A stretch of DNA of 64,000 nt from Bryobacterales bacterium (GTDB taxonomy: Bacteria > Acidobacteriota > Terriglobia > Bryobacterales > Bryobacteraceae): assembly GCA_016789905.1 (NCBI GenBank), contig JAEUQC010000063.1:62001-126000 (forward strand), given 5' to 3'. The position numbers were made by a program, and so were the translations under genes. Shown piece by piece: positions 34,782 to 44,800 of this stretch. Positions within the stretch are counted from its first letter, which is position 1. Each line of letters begins with the position of its first letter. Under the pieces are notes generated by a model. It saw nothing but the letters and a program-made list of their open reading frames with translations. It searched no databases and had not been told where the DNA came from.

Positions 34782-36153
34782 CGCACTCCCTTGCCGGCGC
34801 CGTTTCATTCAAGGGTTAGGCGCGGTGGCGCTCAACGGCCTGTTGCAAGGCGGCGCGCCGCACTTTACTCCCAAGGTAAAACGGGTGATACAGATCATGT
34901 GCCCCGGCGGGGTGTCCCACCTGGACACGTTCGACTACAAACCGGAATTGATAAAACGTAGCGGGCAGCCAATGCCCGGCGGGGAAAAGGAGGTGTCGTT
35001 TCAGGGCGCCAATGGCAACCTCATGCGGAGCCCGTGGGAGTTCGTGCGGCGCGGACAATCGGGGCGATGGATGACGGAGAAGCTGCCGCAACTGGGGGCG
35101 TTGGCCGACGGCATGGCGTTTATCCACTCCATGACTTCGCGCTCCAATACGCATGGGCCGGCGTGTGTAGCGATGAACACCGGGTTCGTTTTTGAAGGCT
35201 TTCCCTCGGCCGGGGCTTGGACCACATATGCCTTGGGTTCGATGAACGAGAACCTGCCCGCCTATGTGGCCATTCCGGATGTGCGCGGCATTCCGCCGTC
35301 GGGCCCGGCGAACTGGACGGCCGGGTTTCTGCCCGCTGAGCACCAAGGGATCTCATTCAACGCCGCCGAACCGATTCGCAATCTGGACCGTCCGGAGGGA
35401 GTGCCGGAACCAGCGGACCAGGCGACGCGCGCCCTGGTGCAGACGTTGAACGAAGGACACGCCGCTCGACACGCCGGCGATGCCGAACTGCGGGCGCGAA
35501 TCGCGAGCTATGAGTTGGCGGCACGCATGCAGCTATCGGCGCCGGAAGTATCGAACCTGGCGAGCGAATCCCAGGCGACGCACGCGCTCTACGGTACAGC
35601 GGACGCGAACCCGTTGCTGGCGGCCTATGCCCGAAACTGCCTGCTTTCCCGCCGCTTGGTGGAACGCGGCGTGCGTTACGTCCAGCTATACTGCGCGTCC
35701 CGCGCTTCCGGCGTGGACGGGCTATTGAACTGGGACGCGCACAAGACGCTGAAGGCGGATTATGAAAGGCACTTTCCCATCTTGGATAAGCCGACGGCGG
35801 GGCTGATAACCGATTTGCGGGCGCGCGGACTGCTCGACGATACGCTGGTTTTATGGACCACGGAGTTCGGCAGGATGCCCACGCACCAGGAGGGTTTGCT
35901 GGGCCGGGATCACAATCCGGATGCCTATACCGTATGGATGCTCGGTGCGGGAGTGAAGGGCGGCGCGACGCACGGCGCCACCGACGACTTCGGGAGGCGC
36001 GTGGTAAGCGATGTGGCCACTGTACACGACTACTGGGCCACGGTGCTGCACTTATTGGGCCTGAATCATGAAAAGCTGACGTGGTATCACAACGGCATCA
36101 ATCGTAGGCTGACGGACGTGCATGGGCATGTCATGCACGGCTTGCTTCGTTAG
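34771..36153 (+). CDS. DUF1501 family exported protein
   Basis: 460 residues from the ATG at 34771, overlapping the DUF1553 gene by 11 bp. Tat-like leader CRRRFIQGLGAVALNGLL. The alkaline-phosphatase-like fold of DUF1501 shows as IQIMCPGGVSHLDTFDYKPEL, HSMTSRSNTHGPA, WDAHKTL and TTEFGRMP, followed by GRDHNPDAYTVWMLGAGVKGG. It may be a sulfatase- or phosphatase-like hydrolase, but no activity has been shown for the family to my knowledge. It converges with an HD-GYP gene 3 bp away. Confidence 0.88.
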   Translation: MFTNALPCRRRFIQGLGAVALNGLLQGGAPHFTPKVKRVIQIMCPGGVSHLDTFDYKPELIKRSGQPMPGGEKEVSFQGANGNLMRSPWEFVRRGQSGRWMTEKLPQLGALADGMAFIHSMTSRSNTHGPACVAMNTGFVFEGFPSAGAWTTYALGSMNENLPAYVAIPDVRGIPPSGPANWTAGFLPAEHQGISFNAAEPIRNLDRPEGVPEPADQATRALVQTLNEGHAARHAGDAELRARIASYELAARMQLSAPEVSNLASESQATHALYGTADANPLLAAYARNCLLSRRLVERGVRYVQLYCASRASGVDGLLNWDAHKTLKADYERHFPILDKPTAGLITDLRARGLLDDTLVLWTTEFGRMPTHQEGLLGRDHNPDAYTVWMLGAGVKGGATHGATDDFGRRVVSDVATVHDYWATVLHLLGLNHEKLTWYHNGINRRLTDVHGHVMHGLLR

Positions 36154-36156
36154 TGG

Positions 36157-37572
36157 CTAGAAGCATTTTTGTGTCGTGGAAACCGTAAGGCCCGACTCAA
36201 GTACAGCGCTCTCTCCGGCGGAAACAGACAGATGGCCCAGCGAGCGGTTCATCGTGGTCGCCAAGGCTTCCAGACACTCCGCGTCCAAGGCGTGGGGTGC
36301 ATCTTTGCGCATCATTTCCAGCACCGTGTCCAGCGGAAGCGCGTCGCGGTAGGGGCGCTTGGCGGCCAATGCGTCAAAGACATCGGCGACGGCAAGAATT
36401 CGCGACGGCACATCGAGTTGGGCTCCTTCCAGGCTTCGGAAGTAACCCTTGCCATCGAGGCGTTCATGGTGCGAAGCGGCCACTTCACTCAGTTTGCCGA
36501 AGCCGGGTACGCGGCGGAGAATCTCCCAGGAGTAGTAAGGATGGCGTTTCACGATGGCCCATTCCTCGGCGTCCAGTTTGGCTGGCTTTTCCAGTATGGT
36601 ATTGGGAACGCTCAGTTTGCCGATGTCGTGAAGCAATCCGGCGCGGCGCAAAAGCCGCAGGTCGTCATCGGCCATCCCCAGCGTTTGCCCTATTGCCACA
36701 GCAGCCTCCGCCACGCCATTCGAGTGCCGGTAGGTGAACGGCGACTTCGCGTCCACCACTTCGGCGAACGCCAGGCATATATCATCCATGCGCGCTCTGG
36801 TTAATGGCAGACGCTTCTCTTCTGGCTCCAGTTCCCAAACGGATTCCAGCAGCTTTGGCGAATCCAGACCTTCCCACAGCAGGTCCCGTTCGGCCAGCGA
36901 GGCGGCGGCCCGCACCAGTTCCGGTTCAAACCAGCGGCCGGCTCGAAGCTCAATCACCTCTAATGCTCGATCAGCACCATGTTCGCGCCAGAAGACCTCC
37001 AGCGTCTGACATAGCAGCGCGATCCGCGAAAACAATGGAATTTCGCCCCCGCGCAGATGGTCCGGGTAGCCGGAACCGTTCCATTGCTCGTCGAGCGAGT
37101 AGATTCCATCGGCCACCGCTTTGCCGAATCCCATTCGCCTGGCAATGCTCGCCCCCCGCTCACAGCGAATTTTCACCAGTTCGCAGGAATCGGTGTTGCG
37201 GTTGGCTGCCACACGCGCCAGCGCGGCCACGCGCTCCACGAACGGCTTTCCGGTGGCGACGTGGGCGACGGCATACCGCACGCTTTCGAATCCGACGCGA
37301 GTCCAATCAGTGGTTTTTACGTCCCGCTTGGCGCGGATCTCGTCGGCGGCGACGATGTGGAATAGCCTGGACGCGTTGCTGCTACAGCCGGCATCTTTGA
37401 TCAGAAGGGCGTAGTAGAGCCCGGCGCGCTCTTCGAGCGTCATGCCGATCTCGGCAGCCACTCGCATTCCCAGCATGCAGACTCGCGCCGAATGGCCCAT
37501 GGGTTGTCCTTCTGTCAGATCCAGGGCGTAGGACAACGCCGCGACCAACTCAGACACTCTGATGTTTTCCAT
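36157..37572 (-). CDS. tandem HD-GYP domain protein
   Basis: 471 residues with two HD-GYP modules. The first (residues ~15-215) is degenerate: the HD site reads KDAG while the later WNGSGYPDHLRGGEIP is intact. The second (~270-440) has HDIGKLSVPNTILEKP, HHERLDGKGYF and ADVFDALAAKRPYR; the GYP motif is altered to GYF. No membrane segment or receiver domain is evident, so it is probably cytoplasmic. The second module is expected to bind two metals and possibly cleave c-di-GMP; the first is likely structural or regulatory. Confidence 0.85.
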   Translation of the reverse strand: MENIRVSELVAALSYALDLTEGQPMGHSARVCMLGMRVAAEIGMTLEERAGLYYALLIKDAGCSSNASRLFHIVAADEIRAKRDVKTTDWTRVGFESVRYAVAHVATGKPFVERVAALARVAANRNTDSCELVKIRCERGASIARRMGFGKAVADGIYSLDEQWNGSGYPDHLRGGEIPLFSRIALLCQTLEVFWREHGADRALEVIELRAGRWFEPELVRAAASLAERDLLWEGLDSPKLLESVWELEPEEKRLPLTRARMDDICLAFAEVVDAKSPFTYRHSNGVAEAAVAIGQTLGMADDDLRLLRRAGLLHDIGKLSVPNTILEKPAKLDAEEWAIVKRHPYYSWEILRRVPGFGKLSEVAASHHERLDGKGYFRSLEGAQLDVPSRILAVADVFDALAAKRPYRDALPLDTVLEMMRKDAPHALDAECLEALATTMNRSLGHLSVSAGESAVLESGLTVSTTQKCF

Positions 37573-37675
37573 CCAACAACTCTCCAGAGAACTGCAGACT
37601 CTAAACAGTTATCGGCAAAAAGGCTGGGTTCTTTACTAGCGATGCCGCGTCAACGGCGAACTGGCGTGCGAGTGG

Positions 37676-39064
37676 TTACCAGAATCGGACGTAGGGCGGC
37701 GCCCCTGGCTGGGCCTTGGCGACGGTGTCCGCCTCGGTAGTAACTGCGCAATCCGGCCCGTCCGGGTATCGGTAACGGGCAACAAAACTGTCTTCCATCT
37801 CCAGGCCCCAGCCAGGGGCATCCGGCAGTACCCAGTGCCCGTCGCGAACAACGAGCGGATGCCGGAAAACCCCAGCCTGAAGGAACTCTAGATACTCCAG
37901 CCATCGTCCGTCGCTTCCAAACCAGGCCTGATCGAAAATGGACATGGCGCCCACGAGTTGCCCAAGGCCGATGCCTCCGCTATGGGGGCACACCGGCACT
38001 CCGAACTTGGCCGCCATGGCGACAATGGCGAACAACTCGTTCACGCCGCCAACGCGCGCCCCATCAATCTGGCAGTGGGTCAACCCGCCGCCGGCCAGCA
38101 ACTGTTTGAATGTAACGGCGTCCGGCGCCTGCTCTCCGCCAGCGACGCCGATGCCTACTGGCGCGAGCGCTTCCCGGAGTTTCGCGTAGCCAAGCACGTC
38201 GTTATAGGCGATAGCCTCCTCAATGAACAACAGATTATACTCGGCGAGTTCGATCATGTAACTCGCGGCATTTTTCCAATCACCCAGATTCTGGTTCGCG
38301 TCAGTGAGCAGAAGCGCATCCGGCCCGGTGGCGGCGCGCATCGTGTCGAGCATCCGCCGGTCTTCGTCGAGCGCCCGCGCGCGGTCATATTGCTGCCCTC
38401 GGCCGACCTTCGCCTTGAAGGCCCGGGTGCCCTGTTTATAGAGATTCCCGCAAAGTTCGCGCACCTCCGATAGCGGCCGGCCGGACCAACCCGCCGTGCT
38501 GTAGACGCGAACTCCCTGCCTGCTCAGGCGGGCAAGGTTGGCCGTTTTTCCAGCCTCGCGGTCCTGCAACATACCGAGTAACTCATCCTCGGTCAGAACG
38601 TCGCGCAAATGGTGGAAATCAATGCACTGCACAATGCGCTCCGGGGAGAGGTTGGTGAGCAGCCGCCACATGGGCACGCCTTCGCTTTTGGCCCAAAGGT
38701 CCCACAACGCGTTGACCACGCCGCCAACCGCCATCCGGTAGGCGCCCAGTGCGAGCCAGCGCAACTGGTGATGTTCGGTTAGCGCCTGGGCGAAGAGCCC
38801 GGGTTCGGCGATGAAATCGGCAAGCGGACGGCCGACAACGAAGCGCCGAAGCGCCTCTACCGCGGCTGTCTGGATTTGTGTTCCGTCGCCAACGGTAAAG
38901 ATGAGAGACCGGCCTTCCAGTCCGCCATCTGTTCGCAGCACCGGCATGGCGCAGGAGTAGTTCGGCGCCAGGTGGCGCGGGTCGCTGCCCGCCATACCCA
39001 ACCGGACGGTGGGGTAGCGGAGGTCCAGGACTTCAAGGGAGGTGATGATCTGCTGTTGTTTCAC
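37676..39064 (-). CDS. enolase superfamily, L-fuconate dehydratase-like
   Basis: 462 residues. The N-terminal capping domain reads LEVLDLRYPTVRLGMAGSDPRHLAPNYSCAMPVLRTDGGLEG. The barrel holds the KxK motif FKAKVG, metal ligands in LLTDANQNL, FIEEAI and GGEQ, and CPHSGGIGLGQ with the catalytic His. The order and spacing match L-fuconate dehydratase, which makes 2-keto-3-deoxy-L-fuconate. Cytoplasmic. Other fucose genes are not in the window, so a related acid-sugar substrate is possible. Same strand as the secreted gene 30 bp upstream. Confidence 0.8.
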   Translation of the reverse strand: MKQQQIITSLEVLDLRYPTVRLGMAGSDPRHLAPNYSCAMPVLRTDGGLEGRSLIFTVGDGTQIQTAAVEALRRFVVGRPLADFIAEPGLFAQALTEHHQLRWLALGAYRMAVGGVVNALWDLWAKSEGVPMWRLLTNLSPERIVQCIDFHHLRDVLTEDELLGMLQDREAGKTANLARLSRQGVRVYSTAGWSGRPLSEVRELCGNLYKQGTRAFKAKVGRGQQYDRARALDEDRRMLDTMRAATGPDALLLTDANQNLGDWKNAASYMIELAEYNLLFIEEAIAYNDVLGYAKLREALAPVGIGVAGGEQAPDAVTFKQLLAGGGLTHCQIDGARVGGVNELFAIVAMAAKFGVPVCPHSGGIGLGQLVGAMSIFDQAWFGSDGRWLEYLEFLQAGVFRHPLVVRDGHWVLPDAPGWGLEMEDSFVARYRYPDGPDCAVTTEADTVAKAQPGAPPYVRFW

Positions 39065-39094
39065 GGAAGAGAACCCATCATATCCTCCGCGCCG

Positions 39095-39991
39095 CTATTT
39101 CCGGCTAAAGCTGGCGCCCATGGCCTGGAATAGCGCCAGGTTCTCTTTGCTAACCGCCATCGGAGCGAGTCCAACGGCGATGTAGTATCCGCCCGAGGCC
39201 TCGCGCAAAATCAACTCATAAACAAGGTGCGCGGTCTCCGCGTTGGCCTCGTTGGCGACGCCGCTCAATTCCAGCCCGGCCAGTCCATCCACCATCACGT
39301 TCTTCGACTCGGTGACGCGAAACTCCTTGACGCCGGGCAGGTCCGTGGCGCGCATCTTGGCGAACTCTTCAACGGATTCGACCGGAATCGGAGTGAGCGA
39401 ACGGGAGACTAAGAAGATGGGCCCGCGGCGGTCTTGGATGGGGAATGCGCCGCCGGGTGTGAGCGCCAGCGAACCGGCCATGGCGCGCGCCTCTTTAAAC
39501 GGGCCCTTCGCGGCCACTTTGAACCCGGCGATGTTGGCCTGTGGCGCGGCCAGCGTGGCTGTAAGCAGGCTGGCTTTCAGCTTGGGTTCCCAGGCCGGGG
39601 CAATCGCCACCTCACAGTTCGCGGAAACGAGAATGGTACGCTTCTCATCGCCAATCGCCAAAATCAGCTTCTTCACCGGCGCCCCGGCGCGTTGCTGCGT
39701 AAACGTGAACAGTTCGCCCTCCCCGGCAGGGAGTTTCACTTTGTCGCGGCTGTCGAGCGTCATCTTCTGGCCGGCCAGCCGGGCCGGATCGGCGAAGCCT
39801 GCGGTTATGCCGGCCACGGGCGCGGCGAGTTCGTTCACCAGAATGGTGACGGCCTCCGTCTTGCTTTCAAACCCGGCGAAGCGTGCCGCCGGCTCCATGC
39901 CGGCCGGGGGCTCAAGGGAGACCGCGGTGCCAGGCACGGGCACGACAGCGCAAAAAACAGGGAGCGTGGCAAGCAGCAGCAGGGTACGCAT
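39095..39991 (-). CDS. exported protein of unknown function
   Basis: 298 residues from the ATG at 39991, with GGAGG 4 nt upstream; the much longer open frame is shadow. Signal peptide MRTLLLLATLPVFCAVVPVPG. The mature chain opens with VSLEPPAGMEPAARFAGFES and has alternating beta-rich stretches ending in SKENLALFQAMGASFS, somewhat like small lipoprotein or stress-envelope proteins of the DcrB/PsbP type. No catalytic motif. It starts 105 bp from the divergent esterase pseudogene. Confidence 0.7.
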   Translation of the reverse strand: MRTLLLLATLPVFCAVVPVPGTAVSLEPPAGMEPAARFAGFESKTEAVTILVNELAAPVAGITAGFADPARLAGQKMTLDSRDKVKLPAGEGELFTFTQQRAGAPVKKLILAIGDEKRTILVSANCEVAIAPAWEPKLKASLLTATLAAPQANIAGFKVAAKGPFKEARAMAGSLALTPGGAFPIQDRRGPIFLVSRSLTPIPVESVEEFAKMRATDLPGVKEFRVTESKNVMVDGLAGLELSGVANEANAETAHLVYELILREASGGYYIAVGLAPMAVSKENLALFQAMGASFSRK

Positions 39992-40096
39992 ATGCCCTCC
40001 ATTTTCCCATGCCGCCATGGACGTTGCCACCAGGCGGGAACGCAGGTTGTAAACAGCTTCCACAGCCGGCCGCAATGATATACTGGCGCCGGATTT

Positions 40097-41517
40097 GTGG
40101 CGAACGGCACAACTTTTTCTCTGAACCGGCGGGACATTTTGCGAAGCATCGGCGCGCTGAGTGCCGCGGGGACGGCGCGGACGCAGGTGCTGATCGCCGC
40201 AGGCGGCACGAAAGGGGTAGTGGAAACCACCGCCGGAAAAATTCGCGGGGCAACACGGAATGGAATTCACTCTTTCCGGGGTGTTCCCTACGGAGCGCCA
40301 ACGTGGGGCGCGGGGCGGTTCGTTCCGGCCGCCAAGCCCTCGCCGTGGGCGGGAGTACGGACTTCGCTTGCCTTTGGCCCCATCTGTCCCCAGGGGAACT
40401 TTGGCAATCCGGCGCAGGGCGACAACACCTCGCGCACGGATGAGGACCAGTTCCTGCTGTACAGAATCACCGAACGCCAGGCGGAGGATTGTCTGCGGCT
40501 GAACGTGTGGACGCCGGAGATCCATGGGAACGGGAAACGGCCGGTGATGGTGTGGCTGCACGGCGGCGGGTTCACGGGCCATTCCGGGAGCGGGCTCTTG
40601 GCCTGCGATGGGCACAACCTGGCGCAGCGCGGGGATGTGGTGGTGGTGACGAGGAACCACCGGCTCAACATCGTGGGGTATCTGAATCTGGCGGAGGCGG
40701 GCGGGGAAAAGTACGCGAGTTCGGGCAACCTGGGGATGCCGGACATCGTGGCCATGCTGGAATGGGTGCGGGACAACATTGGGAGGTTTGGCGGGGACCC
40801 TGGAAATGTTACGGTGTTTGGCCAATCCGGCGCCGAAGGGTCTCTTTCACCTTGCGGTGGTACAAAGCGGTTCAACACTGCGTGTAGCGGGAATGGAAGA
40901 ATCGGCGAAGGTGGGCGCGGCGTTCCTGGCGGCGCTGGGCTTGACGAGAGCGACGGTCGATAGGATTCAAACGCTTCCCCTGGACGCGCTATATGCGGCG
41001 TCGCGGACGGCGGCGGCGAAGGTTGGGTATCGCCCGGTAGGGGACGGCAAGACGGTGCTGGCGAATCCGTTCGATCCGGCAGCGCCGGCGGTTTCAGCCG
41101 ATGTGCCGATGTTGACTGGGCGGAATTTGAATGAGTTCATTCATGGCGTGGACGCGGGTAGTTATCGATACCCTGCGGCGGGAGTATCCATGGGCGCGGC
41201 CGTTCGATATCTGGTCGATTGCCGGGAACCGCCTGCGGGAGCCGATGGACGCGCAGTTGCGGCGCCCGCTTACGGCGTATATATTCGGCTGGCAAACGCC
41301 GGTGCTGGATGGGCGGACCCGGGCCTTTCATAGCTGCGAGATTTCGTTTGTGTTCAACAATGCGGACCTCTGTGTGAACGACTCCGGAGGGACGCCGGCC
41401 GCGCTGGCGCTTTCGCGCAAGGTAAGCCAGGCATGGGTTAATTTCGCGCGATCGGGGAATCCGAATCATGCGGGTTTGCCAAAATGGGCGCCGGTGGACG
41501 GGGGAAGGGTTGGATGA
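40097..41517 (+). pseudogene. carboxylesterase pseudogene (frameshifts and internal deletion)
   Basis: Three consecutive reading frames make one type B carboxylesterase. Frame 1 (GTG at 40097 to ~40840) has a Tat-like NRRDILRSIG, EDCLRLNVWTP, WLHGGGF and the start of the nucleophile elbow, GQSG. After that the frame breaks; frame 2 resumes at KGLFHLAVVQSGS, and about a dozen residues present in the paralogue at 5154 are missing. A second shift near 41130-41330 leads to frame 3 with RAFHSCEISFVF (catalytic-His region). The end is also truncated. Inactive unless these are sequencing errors. Confidence 0.8.
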
Positions 41518-41862
41518 AATGCGGCGCGGTCCAGGCAAGTGCGCGAAAACAACAACCGCATTTGGGGACGCACGCATAGCATTTCCTGGCTGCGCGGCTA
41601 TTCATGCCATGCAGGAGGGGCTGAAGCGTTCGCGAGCCCGAATTCTCCTGGCCGGATCCTTAGCATTTGCCGCCTCGCCTGGCGAAAGTTGCTTCCAGCG
41701 GTCAAATGCCGCCCAATGGGCGTCTCCGAGGCGCATTGGATCCTCGATCATTGGTCCGGCAAGGAGGGAGACGGATGTGTTGCATTCGCGGATACTGCGA
41801 ACGAAAAGAGCCCGCCGCAATCCGGTTGGATTGCGGCGGGCCTGGGTTGGTTTGCGATTGGA
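41518..41862. other. 345-bp intergenic region
   Basis: It lies between the esterase pseudogene and the TonB receptor stop. It contains the terminator at 41810-41841 and otherwise no supported gene. The left part may hold decayed 3' sequence of the esterase. Confidence 0.45.
41810..41841 (-). terminator. intrinsic terminator of the TonB receptor gene
   Basis: Perfect 14-bp stem GCCCGCCGCAATCC / GGATTGCGGCGGGC around GGTT, followed on the minus strand by TCTTTTCG. It begins 21 nt after the receptor stop at 41863. Confidence 0.8.
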
Positions 41863-44800
41863 TTAAAACAGCAGCTTGAGGCCCAGTTGGATGGTGCGCG
41901 GGCCGTTGCTCTGTCCCGTAATGGTGCCGAAGGCGCCGGATTCCACGTTCGTATTCGGAGAACTGAACACGGGCGTGTTGGAGAGATTGAACGCCTCGGC
42001 GCGGAATTGGAGAGTGATGAGTTCACGGATGCGGGTGTTCTTGAACATTGAGAAGTTCAAGCCACGGGTGAAGTCATTGCGAAGGTTGGAGTGGGTGCGG
42101 CTCAAGTTGCCGAAGGTGTAGTTCGGCGCCACGCGGAACTGGGTGGTGTCGAACCACTTCTCGATGGAGCGGACGGCGATGCGCGCATCGCCGCCAACTG
42201 CGTCGGGCCGCTGCAGACCACCAAAGGAGAAGCTGTTGTTGGTGGTTTGGCTGAAGATGAGCGGCATACCGGAGTTGATGGTGAAGACACCGTTGGTCTG
42301 CCAGCCGCCCAGGATGCCGTTGGCCAGCCAGTGCATATTGGCGCCGAACTTATGGCCCTTGCCGAATGGCAACTCGTAGTTGAAGTTGACGACCAGGCGG
42401 TGGGGCACATCGTAGGAGGTGAGGGAGCGTTCGCAATCGCGGCAGTGCCAGTTGCGAAGAGTCCCCTGGCCGTCGTTCCAGATGCCGTCGGAGGAGTCTG
42501 CAATGGATTTGGCCCAGGTATAGGCCACGCCCATGGACGCGCCACCGCCGAAGCGGTTCTCAAAGCGCGTTTGGAAGGAGTGGTAGTTGGAGTTGCCCCA
42601 GGCGGGGTTGCCGGGGCCGACGCTGGTGAAGGCGGCGTATTGGCCACGCAGCAGACGGCCACGCTGGACGGTGGGGGCGCCAAGGATGCTCGCCGGGTCG
42701 ATCAATCCGAAGAAGGGATTGGGAACGAGGGTGAGCAGGTTGTTGGCCGGGGTCATCTGTTCCTGACGGAGCTGACCCATGTCGCCCTGCACGATTTCGT
42801 TGTGCGTCCCCTTATTGCCGGCGTAGGAAAGTTCGATCATCATGTTCGTGGTAAGGTGGCGCTGGATGTTGAAGTTCCACTGCTGGTTGTAGGGGGTCTT
42901 CATTTCCGAGGCCCAGGCGGAATTCAAGCCGAAGCCAACGCCGGACATCGCGCCGAGGGCGCGACCGACCGGAAGCACAAAGCCCTGCGGGAAGGGATTC
43001 CGGAGCAGGTTGGTGGGGTTGATCTGATCGATCGTGGCGTTCCACGGGGTGGTGGAAGCGTAGGGGGCGCCGGTGTAGCGATCAGTAGCGGCGAACTTGG
43101 GAACACCGTAAAAGATGCCGTAACCGGTGCGGATCACGGTTTTCGGGTTGATCTGGTATGCGATGCCGAAGCGGGGATTGAACTTGTGTTCAATGGGCCT
43201 GATGCCACGGCGGCCGGCGCTCTGGTCCACGCCAGAAAAGAGGTAGACGCCGCGCAAGTCGAGGCCGGTCCTATCGGAGAGGGGGTTCTTGGCGAAAGGA
43301 TCCATAAGAGTCTGTTGGTCGTAGCGCTCCATGTTGGAGCCTTCCAACTCGTAGCGTAGGCCGACGTTAAAGGTCAGCTTGGAGTTGAGCTTGAAGTCAT
43401 CTTGCGCGTACATGGCGTAGTAGCGGCTCATGTCGGAGGGCTTGATGCGATGGGTGGCGGCGCCGCCGGTGCCGGCGCCGAGGAGGAACGAGGCAAGGCC
43501 GTCGCCATTGCCGGCCACGCGGGGATCGGGGCCCTGTGTCATCAGGCGAGTGAAAGAGAAGTTACCGGGCGAACTGCCGAACTGCGCGAACCCGAGCGTG
43601 AACATGCGGACGTCGCCGCCGAACTTCATGGAGTGTTTGCCGGAGATGCGGGTGATGTTGCCGACGAGCGAGTAGGCAACGTTATCGCTCGTGTAGGTGG
43701 AGCCGTTGTTGGGTCCGACGGAGTTATAGTCCTGGATATCGAAGCGCGGTATGCGCGGCGCACCGGTTTTCTGGGTCACATCCTGAAGTGCCTGGGAAAA
43801 GCCGAGCTTTGTAACGTCGTAGCCGTAGGAGAAGGCGGGGCGCCAGGCGGTGAAGAGGCTCAAGCCCCCGCGGATGTTGATGATGGTGTTGGCGCCGATG
43901 GTCTCGGTGTAGTCGGCGGCGGCGTTGTGGGAGCCCCAGTACATGATGCCATCGGAAGGGGCGGCGCCGTTGCCCCAGAAGTCGGCGGCGGCGGTGGCCT
44001 GCTTGAACCGGTTATAGCGGACGAACATGCGGCGGTTGGTGTTAAAGTTGTGGTCCACCTTGAAGTCGACACGGTCCGTGGGGGACTGGGGCACCCTTTG
44101 GATGGCCAGATTTTGCTGGCCGGTGTTGACCGCGCCGGGTTGATTGGCCGCGGGGTAGAGCTTCAGGACGTTTAGGGCAATGGGGTCCATCATGTTCGCC
44201 GGGATGCGGTTTCCGGCGAAAGGGGAGCGGATGAAGTTGCCGGGCGAATCGGGATTGGCACGGCTGGTGAAAGGATCGAAGATGGGGCGGACGACGCCGT
44301 TCGCGTTGCGGGTGTTGGAGAAGTCGCCGGCGAGTTGTGCGGGCGTAGGCACGGTGAAGATGCCGAGGGAGCCGGACTTCGTTAGCTTCTTTTCATAGAG
44401 AACGAAGAAGAATGTTTTGTCCTTGATGACGCGGCCGCCCACACTGGCGCCGTACTGATGCTGCTGGAGCGAGGCCTTGGGCAGGTTATTGCGGTTGAGG
44501 AAGAAGTTCTTGGAATCCATGGCGGAGTTGCGCAGGAATTCAAAGGCGGAACCGTGGAACTGGTTGGTGCCGGACTTGGTGATCATGGTGACCTGACCAC
44601 CGCCGGAACGGCCGTATTCGGCCGTGTAGGAGTTGGTTTGAACGCGGAACTCTTGAATTCCTTCGACGGAGGGGATGGCGGAAGCGCCGTAGATGCCCTG
44701 GATGTCGCTCTGCACCATGGCGGAGACGCCATCGAGTTGGATGTCGTTCACGGATTCCTTGCCGCCGTTAATGGAGAAGCGTATGGTGGAGGTGAAGAAG

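Noticed and set aside
40779..41333. Treating the second esterase frame as an independent gene
   Set aside because: Its start lies within the upstream esterase fold and it lacks the N-terminal half; it only makes sense as part of a broken gene.
41539..42051. 170-codon + strand frame after the esterase pseudogene
   Set aside because: It runs through the receptor terminator and into the 3' end of the receptor gene; no domain.
42091..43359. Long open frame (422 codons) on the + strand inside the TonB receptor
   Set aside because: It is antisense to a well-supported receptor. It is Gly/Val/Ala-rich without domains, as expected for the mirror of a GC-rich gene.
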